A stretch of DNA of 34,744 bases from an uncultured Massilia sp. (GCA_913777025.1 CAJYQM010000248.1:1-34744); one strand, 5' to 3'. Shown: positions 1-11,385, counted from the stretch's first letter. Program-made: numbers and translations. Notes: generated by a model from the letters alone, not told the origin.

Positions 1-67
1 CTGCCAACTGCTCCTGGTGCGATTGAATGCCGGGACTGCTGAATCCAGCAATCATGTCGCCCAGCAT
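1..67 (-). CDS. Possible partial open frame at the left edge, function unknown
   Basis: Downstream of the helicase stop on the minus strand, one frame stays open to the window edge. Its first ATG is at 65-67 and it begins MLGDMIAGFSSPG. The same frame is also open further upstream, through 68-134 and into the end of the helicase gene, but with no obvious start there. I do not recognise the protein. It could be the start of another gene of the defence operon or chance open sequence. A 12-base direct repeat (CCAGGAGCAGTT on this strand) occurs at 6-17 and at 141-152, inside the end of the helicase gene, so a local duplication is also possible. Only 22 codons are visible after the ATG, so support is weak. 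Confidence 0.25.
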   Translation of the reverse strand, partial: MLGDMIAGFSSPGIQSHQEQLA

Positions 68-134
68 AGCCTTTGCACGAAACAAAGGCCAGCTACGGCG
101 AGGAATATGATCGCACGAAACTAAACAGCTATGC

Positions 135-1811
135 TCATTGAACTGCTCCTGGAGAAGGTGGGAGAGGAAAGTTGAATTCAGGCAGCTCTAGCTTGGCATC
201 ACCTTCTCGATTAAATAGATCAGCTTGATCTAATAACCATTCAAACATAAAGTGTCCTGCACCTCGGTCGGAGAACTGAACAATACGTTCAATCAAATCT
301 AGTTTCTCTACCTCGCCTGATATCGATTTTTGTAGATCAATTACTTCGGATATCCGACGAAGGTCACTCACAAAGTCCAGAACCACAACCTTATTTTTAT
401 TTGCAGATAGTCGTAATCCTCTTCCTAGCTGTTGAACGAAAATCCTCCGGCTATGCGTGACTCGCATGAAGGCCAGCATATCAACGTCAGGAACATCTAC
501 GCCTTCGTTAAAAATGTCTACAGTAGTTACGGCATTAATGGTACCTCTACGTAACGCCGCCATCGTCTTTTCTCGCTCCCGGGAGTCCATGTCGCCAGTG
601 ATAAAGGCCGAGTTGAATCCGAATAACCTCAGCATCGCCGAAAAAGTCCTTGCATGTTCAATGCCCGGGCAGAACACAAGCAAACTACGCCTTCCCTCTT
701 TATTGAACGTATCTGCAATCAACTTTGCCGCTTCCTCATCACGCGTTGGGATTAGCAGTTTAGTGTTAAGCTCCTTGATTGAGTACTCATTACGTGATTG
801 CTTTCTTACGAAATCCCAATCGATATTATCGGCAAGAAGGCGATAATCAGCTTCGCAAAGAAAACCTTGGCGAAGGCCTTCGTCAATACCAATTTTTGCT
901 ATCGGTTGTCCTAACATTGTATCAATATCAAACCGATCGCCTCGCCATGGGGTAGCAGTCGCCCCACCAATCATCGGAGGCGCAAGACGTTCTATTGCTC
1001 TTCTGAAACTATCTGATCCAATATGGTGCGCTTCATCGACCCAAACCAGACCAAACTGAGGAAGAATGTCTAAACGTGGTATTACACTCTGAACCGTAGC
1101 GAATGTAATACCGTCCCAAAATGTCGGGATTTCACCACCGATAAGTAAGTGCGTTGGAATATTTTTAGGAAGTTGTTGCCAAAATTCACGTTGCAACTGC
1201 TCCACTAATTCGCGCTTGTCTGCTAAAACTAATACACGGCCCGAATCAATAGCTCCATCTCTAAGTAATTGAGCAGTAGTTTCCGCCATCACTACGGTTT
1301 TACCTAGACCAGTGGCAAGTACTAGCTGGCCACGACCAGTTTCGCGAAGAGCTGCAACTAGTTTTGTAACACAATCGTCTTGATAGTCGCGAAGTTCACG
1401 TCGAGCTCGTGGATATTCAGGACTACGACGCATCATCTCAATAAGCGTGCCCGGCGGCAATGAATCAATTCGAATACCTAACCGGGCCCACCGATCAATT
1501 GCTGCGTTCATCGCAGGTCCAAAAGGCCGTGAGCTAGCGATAGCGAGCCGATCTGCTTCGTAAAATTGAGCAGCTTCTACAATTTCTTCGACCGCATGTG
1601 GATCTGGATAGCTATCGCTAGTAAATTTGCATTGAATAACCCATAGCTGCCCATTTTTTACGCCGAGAACATCCGCGCCACGATCACCGGACCCACCAAC
1701 AACACGGACATCTTCAAATGAATTCTGAACAAGTAACCGCGCGACATCACGTTCGAAAGCACGCCATGATCCATTTAATAGTCGGCGCGAGTCAAGAAAA
1801 TAACCCTCCAT
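135..1811 (-). CDS. Mrr-type restriction endonuclease fused to a DEAD/DEAH superfamily 2 helicase
   Basis: This 558-residue protein has two parts. Residues 15-120 form an Mrr-like PD-(D/E)XK nuclease: Glu20, then SGDRGAD with Asp47, then QCK at 60-62, so the catalytic set looks complete. Residues 139-500 form a superfamily 2 helicase: LRDYQ at 140-144, Walker A ATGLGKT at 166-172, DEAH at 259-262, TATP at 285-288, and motif VI QLGRGLR at 461-467. It is probably the DNA-translocating and cutting subunit of the system encoded with it. It is the last recognised gene of a leftward operon, and its ATG lies two bases past the stop of the ATPase gene, so translation is probably coupled. Base composition is far lower in GC than the chromosome to the right. 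The domain calls are secure; the target DNA and the role in restriction are inferred from the neighbours. Confidence 0.88.
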   Translation of the reverse strand: MEGYFLDSRRLLNGSWRAFERDVARLLVQNSFEDVRVVGGSGDRGADVLGVKNGQLWVIQCKFTSDSYPDPHAVEEIVEAAQFYEADRLAIASSRPFGPAMNAAIDRWARLGIRIDSLPPGTLIEMMRRSPEYPRARRELRDYQDDCVTKLVAALRETGRGQLVLATGLGKTVVMAETTAQLLRDGAIDSGRVLVLADKRELVEQLQREFWQQLPKNIPTHLLIGGEIPTFWDGITFATVQSVIPRLDILPQFGLVWVDEAHHIGSDSFRRAIERLAPPMIGGATATPWRGDRFDIDTMLGQPIAKIGIDEGLRQGFLCEADYRLLADNIDWDFVRKQSRNEYSIKELNTKLLIPTRDEEAAKLIADTFNKEGRRSLLVFCPGIEHARTFSAMLRLFGFNSAFITGDMDSREREKTMAALRRGTINAVTTVDIFNEGVDVPDVDMLAFMRVTHSRRIFVQQLGRGLRLSANKNKVVVLDFVSDLRRISEVIDLQKSISGEVEKLDLIERIVQFSDRGAGHFMFEWLLDQADLFNREGDAKLELPEFNFPLPPSPGAVQ

Positions 1812-1813
1812 CG

Positions 1814-4168
1814 CTAGACCACTCCGTCTGAATTTAAGAGCCTCACAGAAAGAGTGGCACGAATCAATTCGTCACGATCACATCGATCTAGATCTCGTGG
1901 GCTTTGAGTAGCTAGCCATACGGCGTCTGCTAAGTATGAGGTGTATCGCTCTAGCACTCTTTCTTTAGCCTCTTCATTAATTTTTTCATCACCGAATTCT
2001 ATGGAAGAATAGGGTTGTGCCCAATAGATTCCATCGAAAAACAGTTCTGGATTTTGCCGAACGAAATCACGAATATTAGGGGCTTCTGCATATGCTAAGA
2101 ACTCACCGGCATCAATAATTGATTGAATGCCACTGCTGCCGGTCGATGCAACTTTTCTTCTTATTTTGTCTTGAGCGGATTGTGACAATTCAGAAAACAG
2201 CGTTTTGAATAAGCTCAAATCTTCAAGCGTGCTAATAGATAGACCGATATCTTTAAGTGTCTTGTCGGCAAACGCGATGATGCTTTTTGGATCTAACTTC
2301 GCATCTTCAGCATACTCTCCACGGAAGTCAGCTAATATTGTCGAGAATACTGCTGAGTCAGGACTCACATCTTTTAGAAATTCATATGTTTTAAATGCGA
2401 GCTCGCACAAAATTGCGTCGTTTGGTGTCATAGTCACCGAACGAAACACAGGATGATCTGGATTGAAGAGGAATAAAAAAGTTCTCGTCCCTGGATCTTC
2501 GATTTTTAGCGTCCATGGCGCTTTTTTCGGCAGGTCAGGATCGTCCTGCTCAGCCATAAAGGCCTCGACAGTGAATTCAATTTTTAGTAACGGATGCTTG
2601 TAAACACGGGATAGCTCGTGCAATTTTTGCCGAACTAGAACAGCTGATGTACTAGTCGAAGACTCATCTATATCGGTTGCTGCAGTGCTGGTTGTTGGCG
2701 ATACAGGTGGGCTTGACGGTGTATCTTCGTCATCCAAGAAACCATCTGGCGCCGGAGGAGCTGCGGATCCCGGACCATTTGGTGTTGGCGTCGCTCCGAC
2801 GATGCCGCGATCTTCTTCCTCTACAAGTTCGTACCATTTCTCATCAGTTTGATATTCTGGATCTCCCTTATGGAAGAGGTCTGCCATCTCGATCGCTCGC
2901 TCATTATTTTTGACGGCAAGAATCCGCGACCATCTTCCGGTTTTTCCTTGCGGGCTACTCCGCCGAAATGCTTGAAAAAGGCGGTACAAAGGCGCAGTCT
3001 GCGGGATAAAACCCAGAGACTTAGCTTTTTGAGGCTGTAAGGGACCGTCGCCTCTAACTAGATTCACCATTTCCGCCCATGATGAGTCATCACGTTCAAA
3101 ACGGTCTTTTGTATAGCTGACACGGCAATGATCGAGGTGTATTTCACCAATAAAACGACCTCGATTCCGCTGGTCATCAATTGGGTACTCGCGTTCAGGT
3201 CGATCTCCGCCAGTCCAAATAAAGAGATCTTTATTTTGAACTTCTATAACACGGCCGTTCCGGATAATGTCGAGACCAAAGTCCTCTTCATGCATATAGC
3301 GTTGAAGACCTACCCAACCATGTAATCGTCTTTTAATTTCAATAGTCTTACATTCAGTGCTCCCAGTTGGACAACCTTGTGAGCCACTAAACGGAAGCAT
3401 GCAAGTCAAGCAGTATTGTCGTGATGGAAGCTCGAAATCGAAAGTTTCGACAGCTTGAACTGCTTTACCATCACTTCCTTGTACCCATCGATCGGGATTC
3501 CAATGGCATGGACGTTTTGCTTGAATATTCTGCGAATTTAACTGCAGGGCAAAGCTTGCGTCCTTCGATAGTAACAAAGGTGCATAAATCCGAGCTAATT
3601 GTCGGCGAATTTTGTTATGATTCGCACTTTTTGAGAAGTAGACGCGTTGATCAGCTTTTAACCGAAGAATCTTGATTTCGGTGCCATGCATTGATGAGTC
3701 ATGTTTAGGTCTCGTTAACCTAGGAGTTTGGTAGGTTCGCGTACGACGCAACTCATTTAAATCAATGCGAAGTCCAGTCCATTCTTTATCCCCTGCTCGC
3801 GTGGTATAGACTTCAGTCACCATGCCTAGCCGTGCTGTGGCAATATTAAATCCCATGCCAAAAAGACCAAGGTTATCAAGCGGGTTATTCCCGCTCCAAC
3901 CAGCACGAACAGCTCTTTCTAATTGCTCCAAGGTCATGCCGGGACCGTTGTCCCGTACGGTTACACTAGCGTCTTCCTTGTCCTGGGTTGGAAGCGAGAT
4001 TGCAACCATTGGTGATTCTACTTGATTGCCGTCCCTCCGCGCATTTATGAATGCATCAACACTATTGTCAATTAACTCTGCAAGACATTTCCATTGCTCA
4101 AGGTTGATTTCTCCGAGAATTTGAAGAACACGGGGGTCAGGAGTTAAGTCGAAATCAGTTGTGCTCAT
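1814..4168 (-). CDS. GHKL/MORC-type ATPase of a modification-restriction locus
   Basis: This 784-residue protein begins with a GHKL (Hsp90/MutL/MORC-type) ATPase domain: N box with Glu31, Asn35 and Asp38 in LAELIDNSVDA, DNGPGM at 73-78, and GLFGMG at 101-106. A transducer-like part follows at about 230-380, including GWVGLQRYMHEEDFGLDI, as in MORC-like bacterial ATPases. Cys253, Cys256, Cys266 and Cys273 form a CxxC-x9-C-x6-C cluster that could bind zinc. A Pro/Ser/Thr-rich linker at about 465-515 leads to a C-terminal domain of about 270 residues that I do not recognise. The gene sits between the methyltransferase (31-base gap) and the helicase-nuclease (two-base gap). MORC-like ATPases are known from predicted bacterial restriction systems, where they may clamp or remodel DNA. 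The domain call is firm; the exact role is inferred. Confidence 0.85.
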   Translation of the reverse strand: MSTTDFDLTPDPRVLQILGEINLEQWKCLAELIDNSVDAFINARRDGNQVESPMVAISLPTQDKEDASVTVRDNGPGMTLEQLERAVRAGWSGNNPLDNLGLFGMGFNIATARLGMVTEVYTTRAGDKEWTGLRIDLNELRRTRTYQTPRLTRPKHDSSMHGTEIKILRLKADQRVYFSKSANHNKIRRQLARIYAPLLLSKDASFALQLNSQNIQAKRPCHWNPDRWVQGSDGKAVQAVETFDFELPSRQYCLTCMLPFSGSQGCPTGSTECKTIEIKRRLHGWVGLQRYMHEEDFGLDIIRNGRVIEVQNKDLFIWTGGDRPEREYPIDDQRNRGRFIGEIHLDHCRVSYTKDRFERDDSSWAEMVNLVRGDGPLQPQKAKSLGFIPQTAPLYRLFQAFRRSSPQGKTGRWSRILAVKNNERAIEMADLFHKGDPEYQTDEKWYELVEEEDRGIVGATPTPNGPGSAAPPAPDGFLDDEDTPSSPPVSPTTSTAATDIDESSTSTSAVLVRQKLHELSRVYKHPLLKIEFTVEAFMAEQDDPDLPKKAPWTLKIEDPGTRTFLFLFNPDHPVFRSVTMTPNDAILCELAFKTYEFLKDVSPDSAVFSTILADFRGEYAEDAKLDPKSIIAFADKTLKDIGLSISTLEDLSLFKTLFSELSQSAQDKIRRKVASTGSSGIQSIIDAGEFLAYAEAPNIRDFVRQNPELFFDGIYWAQPYSSIEFGDEKINEEAKERVLERYTSYLADAVWLATQSPRDLDRCDRDELIRATLSVRLLNSDGVV

Positions 4169-4199
4169 GATGGACCTTAATCAATAAAGCAGTTAACAA

Positions 4200-5381
4200 T
4201 TATTGCTTTTTAGTATTATCGCATGCTGCTAAGCTGGCCGCGACCGAATTCGCAACTGCCTCAGCCAATATTACAGGTACAGCATTACCTAACTGACGCA
4301 TAGTTTGGCTCCAAGACCCTCGGAATTCGTATTCATCAGGGAAGGTTTGAAGTCGCGCTGCTTCACGAACAGTGAAATAGCGAACCGATCCGTCGTCTTT
4401 TACAAACATATTTTCGCCCCCCGGAACTCCGTGATATCCTGCTTTTAAGGTCTTTGCTGGTTCATCTAATAGACTACCCGTATGCCCAATATAGGTTCTG
4501 GCGCCCGGAGTATAAATATGATTAGCAATTGCTGAAGTTGGATATAATTCGGGATCAGGGAGATTAAATATTGCATCGCGCGTAGTTTGCCATCTCTCTG
4601 TTCTTAGAATTGACGGTTTTGCGCGCAGTCTTTCTATTTTCTTTAGAAGGCGATGTGGGATGGTTGGCCTATTTGCTCGACTAATTTGGTGTTTGTCCCA
4701 ATAGTCGCCATCAATCCACTTTGAAATTAATAGCTCATCTAAAGTATGAGTTTTTTCTGGAAATGACCAACGTGCTCCTATGTCGGATCTAAAACCCACA
4801 AAAAAGACCCTCTCACGTTTTTGAGGAACGCCATAATCTGCAGCGTTCAGTACATCAAAAAGTACATTGTAAGTCGAGGCGCCATTATTCGCTGAATGGT
4901 GCTGTTCTAGGCGAAAACAATGCTGGAGCCAATCTTCTTGTAAACGACGAGCTAATTCTGGATATTGAAGTTGGAGATGAATATAAGAAAAATATGATGC
5001 AAAGCTTTCGCGAGTAAGGCCTTTTACATTCTCGAAAATAAAAGCCTTTGGCATTAATTCTCTAATTGCACGGACAGCTTCAGGGAACATGTTTCGCTCA
5101 TCTTCATGAGCACGATGTTTTCCGCCCATCGAAAATGGTTGGCATGGCGGCCCTCCAGATACCACCGCAATATCAGTTTTAATATTGCTAAAGTTAAAGT
5201 TGCGCGCATCCATTTCATGCACTGGCCAACCATCTACGGTGTGCGTATGATGTCGCTGATTCTCACGAAAAGTTTCACAAGCATCATGGTCCCATTCAAT
5301 TACAGCCGCGTGTTGAAAGCCGGCTTTTGCCATACCAATTGCGAGTCCACCTGCGCCCGCAAAGAGTTCGACACTACGCAT
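4200..5381 (-). CDS. C5-cytosine DNA methyltransferase (Dcm family)
   Basis: The enzyme transfers a methyl group from S-adenosylmethionine to C5 of cytosine in a specific DNA site. Motif I is near the N-terminus (FAGAGGLAIG, about 7-16 counted from this ATG). The catalytic Pro-Cys motif GGPPCQPFS has its nucleophile Cys at about residue 80. ENV, QKRERV (about 187-192) and the C-terminal QLGNAVP (about 363-369) follow in the usual order. The target-recognition region, about 200-320, does not reveal the site. I chose the ATG at 5379-5381, which overlaps the vsr stop by eight bases and has AAGGAA seven bases upstream; a TTG one codon earlier (5382-5384) is also possible. Pairing with vsr is typical of 5-methylcytosine systems. 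The enzyme probably marks self DNA for the restriction proteins encoded downstream. Confidence 0.95.
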   Translation of the reverse strand: MRSVELFAGAGGLAIGMAKAGFQHAAVIEWDHDACETFRENQRHHTHTVDGWPVHEMDARNFNFSNIKTDIAVVSGGPPCQPFSMGGKHRAHEDERNMFPEAVRAIRELMPKAFIFENVKGLTRESFASYFSYIHLQLQYPELARRLQEDWLQHCFRLEQHHSANNGASTYNVLFDVLNAADYGVPQKRERVFFVGFRSDIGARWSFPEKTHTLDELLISKWIDGDYWDKHQISRANRPTIPHRLLKKIERLRAKPSILRTERWQTTRDAIFNLPDPELYPTSAIANHIYTPGARTYIGHTGSLLDEPAKTLKAGYHGVPGGENMFVKDDGSVRYFTVREAARLQTFPDEYEFRGSWSQTMRQLGNAVPVILAEAVANSVAASLAACDNTKKQ

Positions 5382-5781
5382 CAAGAAATTCCTTTATTTT
5401 ACTTTTGAGCTTTTCCGTTTCGTGAAGCTCACATTCCCAAATTGTTAAGATGTTCCATCCCATCTCTTGTAGCTCATCCGCATTTCTTTTGTCACGTTGT
5501 CGGTTCGCTTCGAGCTTTTTAGTCCAGAAGACAGTTCTAGATTTCGGTATTCTTGCCAGAACACATTCCGAATGACGGTGCCAAAAACATCCATGCACAA
5601 AAACCACTTTTTTTCTTTTTCGGAAGACTATGTCAGGTTTTCCAGGCAAATCTTTTGCATGAAGACGATATCGATAACCCATCGAATGAATAAGTTGTCG
5701 CACTTTCATTTCTGGCTTCGTATCACGGGATCGGACTCGACCCATAATCTCCGACCGACGAGCGGGGGTGACGCTGTCCAT
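5374..5781 (-). CDS. vsr: Very short patch repair endonuclease (Vsr)
   Basis: Vsr nicks DNA beside T:G mismatches that arise when 5-methylcytosine deaminates, starting repair that restores the methylated site. The 135-residue length is normal. The N-terminal signature TPARRSEIMGRVRSRDTKPE is present, as are PGKPDIVF with the metal-binding Asp50, HGCFWHRH at 63-70, and Asp97. Cys65, His70, Cys73 and Cys117 match the structural zinc site of the E. coli enzyme. It is the first gene of the leftward island operon. A promoter lies just upstream, and its 3' end overlaps the methyltransferase start. Its specificity should follow that of the partner methyltransferase. Confidence 0.95.
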   Translation of the reverse strand: MDSVTPARRSEIMGRVRSRDTKPEMKVRQLIHSMGYRYRLHAKDLPGKPDIVFRKRKKVVFVHGCFWHRHSECVLARIPKSRTVFWTKKLEANRQRDKRNADELQEMGWNILTIWECELHETEKLKSKIKEFLDA

Positions 5782-5810
5782 ACGTTACTCTATTGGCTAG
5801 GTGTCAGACT

Positions 5811-5840
5811 ATTTTACAGGAGGTGCTTTTTTGTTGTCAG
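5811..5840 (-). promoter_or_regulatory. Probable sigma-70 promoter of the vsr-methyltransferase-ATPase-helicase operon
   Basis: On the minus strand, CTGACA (5835-5840) and TAAAAT (5811-5816) are separated by 18 bases, each one mismatch from the sigma-70 consensus. Transcription would start near 5803, giving an untranslated leader of about 20 bases before the vsr ATG at 5779-5781. It is the only good promoter seen for the four-gene operon. The call comes from inspection only. Confidence 0.6.
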
Positions 5841-6047
5841 CTATGAGTTTGATGCGCAAAAAATTGTTGGATGATTAAGACAATATTTGAGGCGATAGTT
5901 GACGACAAGTGCGGAATTGGTTTCGGAAAATTTATGATTCCTCTGGGGGCTGCATCTTCGTCTGGATTTCGAGTGATACTAGGCATGAGTGAGAAGAATA
6001 CGAATTCGCAGCTGTATTGCATAGCGAATATGCGATATCGATAAACA
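5841..6047. other. Island/chromosome boundary spacer with no gene recognised
   Basis: This stretch lies between the vsr promoter and the gyrB terminator. It has only short open frames without convincing starts. AGGAGGTG at 5819-5826 precedes a run of codons that stops after about 16, so it is not a credible gene. No tRNA, integrase or clear attachment-site repeat is visible. The low GC of the island continues here, so the right junction of the acquired segment probably lies in this spacer or in the 3' end of gyrB. Confidence 0.4.
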
Positions 6048-6075
6048 AAACGCCAACCGATATCGGTTGGCGTTT
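6048..6075 (-). terminator. Rho-independent terminator of gyrB with a perfect palindromic stem
   Basis: The 28 bases form a perfect palindrome (arms AAACGCCAACCGAT and its complement) 35 bases past the gyrB stop. On the minus strand the stem is followed by a T-rich run, TTTTGTTTAT, as expected for intrinsic termination of leftward gyrB transcription. On the plus strand the tract after the stem is weaker. It should insulate the defence operon from gyrB read-through. Confidence 0.85.
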
Positions 6076-6110
6076 CAAGGTATTGCGGTTTAAAGGAAGA
6101 GTATAGAGCT

Positions 6111-8684
<2,574 letters not shown>

Positions 8685-8709
8685 CTATATGGGGTCGTCT
8701 CAGCCTTTT

Positions 8710-9816
8710 TTAAATACGCATCGGCATGACGACATATTTGAAATCGCCATTTTCCGGAATCGAAATCAATGCCGACGAATTCGAATCGCCCAGCGCGACG
8801 TTGATCTGGTCGCACTTCAGGTTGTTCAGGACGTCGAGCAGATAAGTGACGTTGAAACCGATGTCGATGGTGTCGCCGCCGTAGTCGATTTCGAGTTCTT
8901 CGACCGCTTCTTCCTGGTCGGCGTTGGTCGAGCTGATCTTCATCGAGCCCGGGGCGATCATGCAGCGCACGCCCTTGAATTTGTCGCTCGTCATGATCGC
9001 GGCGCGCTGCAGCGAACGCAGCAGTTCTTCGCGGCTGATCGTGAAGTCGTTCTTGTAGCCTTTCGGGATCACGCGGGTGTAATCCGGGAACTTGCCCTCG
9101 ACCAGTTTCGACACCAGTTCGATGTCGGCAAAGGTCAGTTTCACCTGGGAGGCGGCGATGTCCAGCTGGACGGTCTCGTCGCTTTCTTCCAGCAGGCGCT
9201 GCAGTTCGATGATGGTCTTGCGCGGGATGATGACTTCCTGGCGCTCGAAGGTCTGGTCGGTTGCGACCTGGGCGAAGGCCAGGCGGTGGCCGTCGGTCGC
9301 CACGGCGATCACGTTGTTACCGTCCAGTACCAGAAGCAGGCCGTTCAGGTAGTAGCGGATGTCCTGCTGGGCCATCGCGAAGTGCACCATGTTGAACAGG
9401 TGCTTCAGCGTCTTTTGCGGCAGGGTGACGGAGGCGTTGTGCGTCTCGGCCACGTTCACGGTCGGGAATTCTTCCGCGGCCAGGGTCTGCAGCGCGAAGC
9501 GCGACTTGCCGCTCTGGACGGTCAGGCGCTTGTTCAGAAGGGTCAGCGTGACGTCGCCGGATTCCGGCAGCGCGCGCAGGATGTCGAGCAGCTTGCGGGC
9601 GGCGACGGTGGTACCCGTTTCCTCAGGACCCGAGCCGATGTTGGCCAGGGTCGTGATCTGCACCTCGGTGTCGGTGGACAGGAAGGAGACGCTTTCGCCG
9701 TTCTTGCGGATGAGGATATTGGCCAGAATCGGCATAGTGTGCCGACGCTCGACAATACCACTCACGATCTGCAGTGGCCGGAGAAGCGTGTCTCGGGTGG
9801 ATTTGACCAGTTGCAT
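8710..9816 (-). CDS. dnaN: DNA polymerase III sliding clamp, beta subunit
   Basis: The beta clamp is a ring-shaped homodimer that holds DNA polymerase III and repair enzymes on DNA. The 368-residue length is the usual one for three clamp domains. The N-terminus MQLVKSTRDTLLRPLQIVSG and the C-terminal FKYVVMPMRI, the end of the protein-binding cleft, are characteristic. The ATG has GAGGA about ten bases upstream. It lies 113 bases downstream of dnaA and 94 bases upstream of gyrB, all leftward. The gap to dnaA is AT-rich near 9838-9860 but shows no DnaA box. Confidence 0.99.
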   Translation of the reverse strand: MQLVKSTRDTLLRPLQIVSGIVERRHTMPILANILIRKNGESVSFLSTDTEVQITTLANIGSGPEETGTTVAARKLLDILRALPESGDVTLTLLNKRLTVQSGKSRFALQTLAAEEFPTVNVAETHNASVTLPQKTLKHLFNMVHFAMAQQDIRYYLNGLLLVLDGNNVIAVATDGHRLAFAQVATDQTFERQEVIIPRKTIIELQRLLEESDETVQLDIAASQVKLTFADIELVSKLVEGKFPDYTRVIPKGYKNDFTISREELLRSLQRAAIMTSDKFKGVRCMIAPGSMKISSTNADQEEAVEELEIDYGGDTIDIGFNVTYLLDVLNNLKCDQINVALGDSNSSALISIPENGDFKYVVMPMRI

Positions 9817-9929
9817 AAGTATCCTCAGTTATAGGTAAAAAATATATTCTGCGCAATATTTTGCCAGAGTAACCAGGAAAAATCCCTTTCAGTTTCCTTG
9901 CCGGGCGAGGTAGGCTCCCCGCTCCGTCA

Positions 9930-11357
9930 TCAGCCTTTCAGCGTCTGTTCCAGCACGTGCAATTCGTGGTTGCACTCGGCATTCTTCTGGCGGTCCTGGG
10001 CGATCTTGCGCACCGCATGCAGCACGGTGGTGTGGTCGCGGCCGCCGAACAATTCGCCGATTTCCGGCAGACTCTTCTGCGTGAGCTCTTTTGCCAGATA
10101 CATCGCGATCTGGCGCGGACGGGCGATGTTCGCCGGGCGGCGCTTCGAATACATGTCCGCGACCTTGATGTTGAAGAAGTCGGCCACGGTCTTCTGGATG
10201 TTCTCGACCGAGATCTGGCGGTTCTGCACCGACAGCAAGTCCTTCAGGGCTTCCTTCACCACGTCGATGGTGATGTCCTTGCCGTGGAAGCGCGAGTAGG
10301 CCAGGATCTTGCGCAGCGCGCCTTCCAGCTCGCGCACGTTCGAGCGCAGGTGCTTGGCCACGAAGAAGGCGACGTCGTCGTTCAGCACCACGCCTTCGGA
10401 TTCCGCCTTTTTCATCAGGATCGCCACCCGCATCTCGAGTTCCGGCGGTTCGATCGCGACCGTCAGGCCGGAGTCGAAGCGCGAGATCAGGCGGTCGTCC
10501 ATGCCGGTGATCTCTTTCGGATAGGTGTCCGAGGTGATGATGATCTGCTTCTTGGCGGCGATCAGCGCTTCGAACGCATAGAAGAACTCTTCCTGCGTGC
10601 GGCTTTTGCCGCCGAAGAACTGGATATCGTCGATCAGCAGCATGTCCAGCGAGTGGTAGTAGTGCTTGAAATCGTCGAAACCCTTGCGCTGGTAGGCCGT
10701 CACCACGTCGCGCACGTATTGTTCCGCGTGGATGTAGCGGATGCGCGCGCCCGGCTGGTCGGCCATGACCTGGTTGCCGATCGCATGGATCAGGTGGGTC
10801 TTACCGAGGCCGACGCCGCCGTAGAAGAACAGCGGGTTGTACGAGATGCCGGGGTTGTTCGCGACCTGGATCGCGGCGGCGCGCGCCAGCTGGTTGGCCT
10901 TACCGGTCACGAAGTTCTCGAAGGTCAGGTCCGGATTGACGCGGCTCTGTTCGCGGCGCGGGTTGTTGGCGATGACGTTGTCCGGCGTGACCACCGGCTG
11001 GGCCGGGATGGTCGTGTCGGCCGCGGCATTGACACCGACCGCGCCATACGAACCGTTGCCGTTCGGCGCGGACGGGGCAGGGGCCGGGCTGGGCGCCGGC
11101 TTCTTTTGCCCGTTGGTCTTCTGGTCGAGCACGAACTGGACCTCGACCGGACGCTCCCAGTACTGGCTTGCCAGCTCGGTGATGCGGTTGGCGAATTGTG
11201 TCTTGACCCAGTCGAGCTTGAAACGATTGGGCGCGGCAACGCGCAGCTTGCCGTCCTCGTAATCAAGGGCGACCAGCGGTTTGATCCACGCGGTATATTG
11301 CTGCGGCGTCAGCTCGAGTTCCAACTGCGAGGAACAGGTCTGCCAGAAGTTTTCCAT
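9930..11357 (-). CDS. dnaA: Chromosomal replication initiator DnaA
   Basis: DnaA binds 9-base boxes at the origin and melts the DNA to start replication. The 475 residues show all four domains: an N-terminal interaction domain (1-78), a Pro/Ala/Gly-rich linker (about 84-130), an AAA+ domain with Walker A GGVGLGKT at 180-187 and Walker B LLIDDIQ at 240-246, and a C-terminal DNA-binding domain ending in the [11 protein letters not shown] signature. The gene is read leftward from the dnaA-rpmH gap. A perfect DnaA box overlaps its likely -35 region, pointing to autoregulation. The ribosome-binding site is weak. Confidence 0.99.
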   Translation of the reverse strand: MENFWQTCSSQLELELTPQQYTAWIKPLVALDYEDGKLRVAAPNRFKLDWVKTQFANRITELASQYWERPVEVQFVLDQKTNGQKKPAPSPAPAPSAPNGNGSYGAVGVNAAADTTIPAQPVVTPDNVIANNPRREQSRVNPDLTFENFVTGKANQLARAAAIQVANNPGISYNPLFFYGGVGLGKTHLIHAIGNQVMADQPGARIRYIHAEQYVRDVVTAYQRKGFDDFKHYYHSLDMLLIDDIQFFGGKSRTQEEFFYAFEALIAAKKQIIITSDTYPKEITGMDDRLISRFDSGLTVAIEPPELEMRVAILMKKAESEGVVLNDDVAFFVAKHLRSNVRELEGALRKILAYSRFHGKDITIDVVKEALKDLLSVQNRQISVENIQKTVADFFNIKVADMYSKRRPANIARPRQIAMYLAKELTQKSLPEIGELFGGRDHTTVLHAVRKIAQDRQKNAECNHELHVLEQTLKG

Positions 11358-11385
11358 ACATCGACTAAAGTAAGCGTAACACTCT

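Noticed and set aside
135-5781. Assigning the island to BREX or DISARM
   Set aside because: Their hallmark genes (BrxC, PglZ, DrmA and DrmB) are not seen in this window; only the methyltransferase and helicase are loosely similar.
5842-5877. Tiny open frame after AGGAGGTG near 5819-5826
   Set aside because: It ends after about a dozen codons with no recognisable content and the spacing to its ATG is poor.
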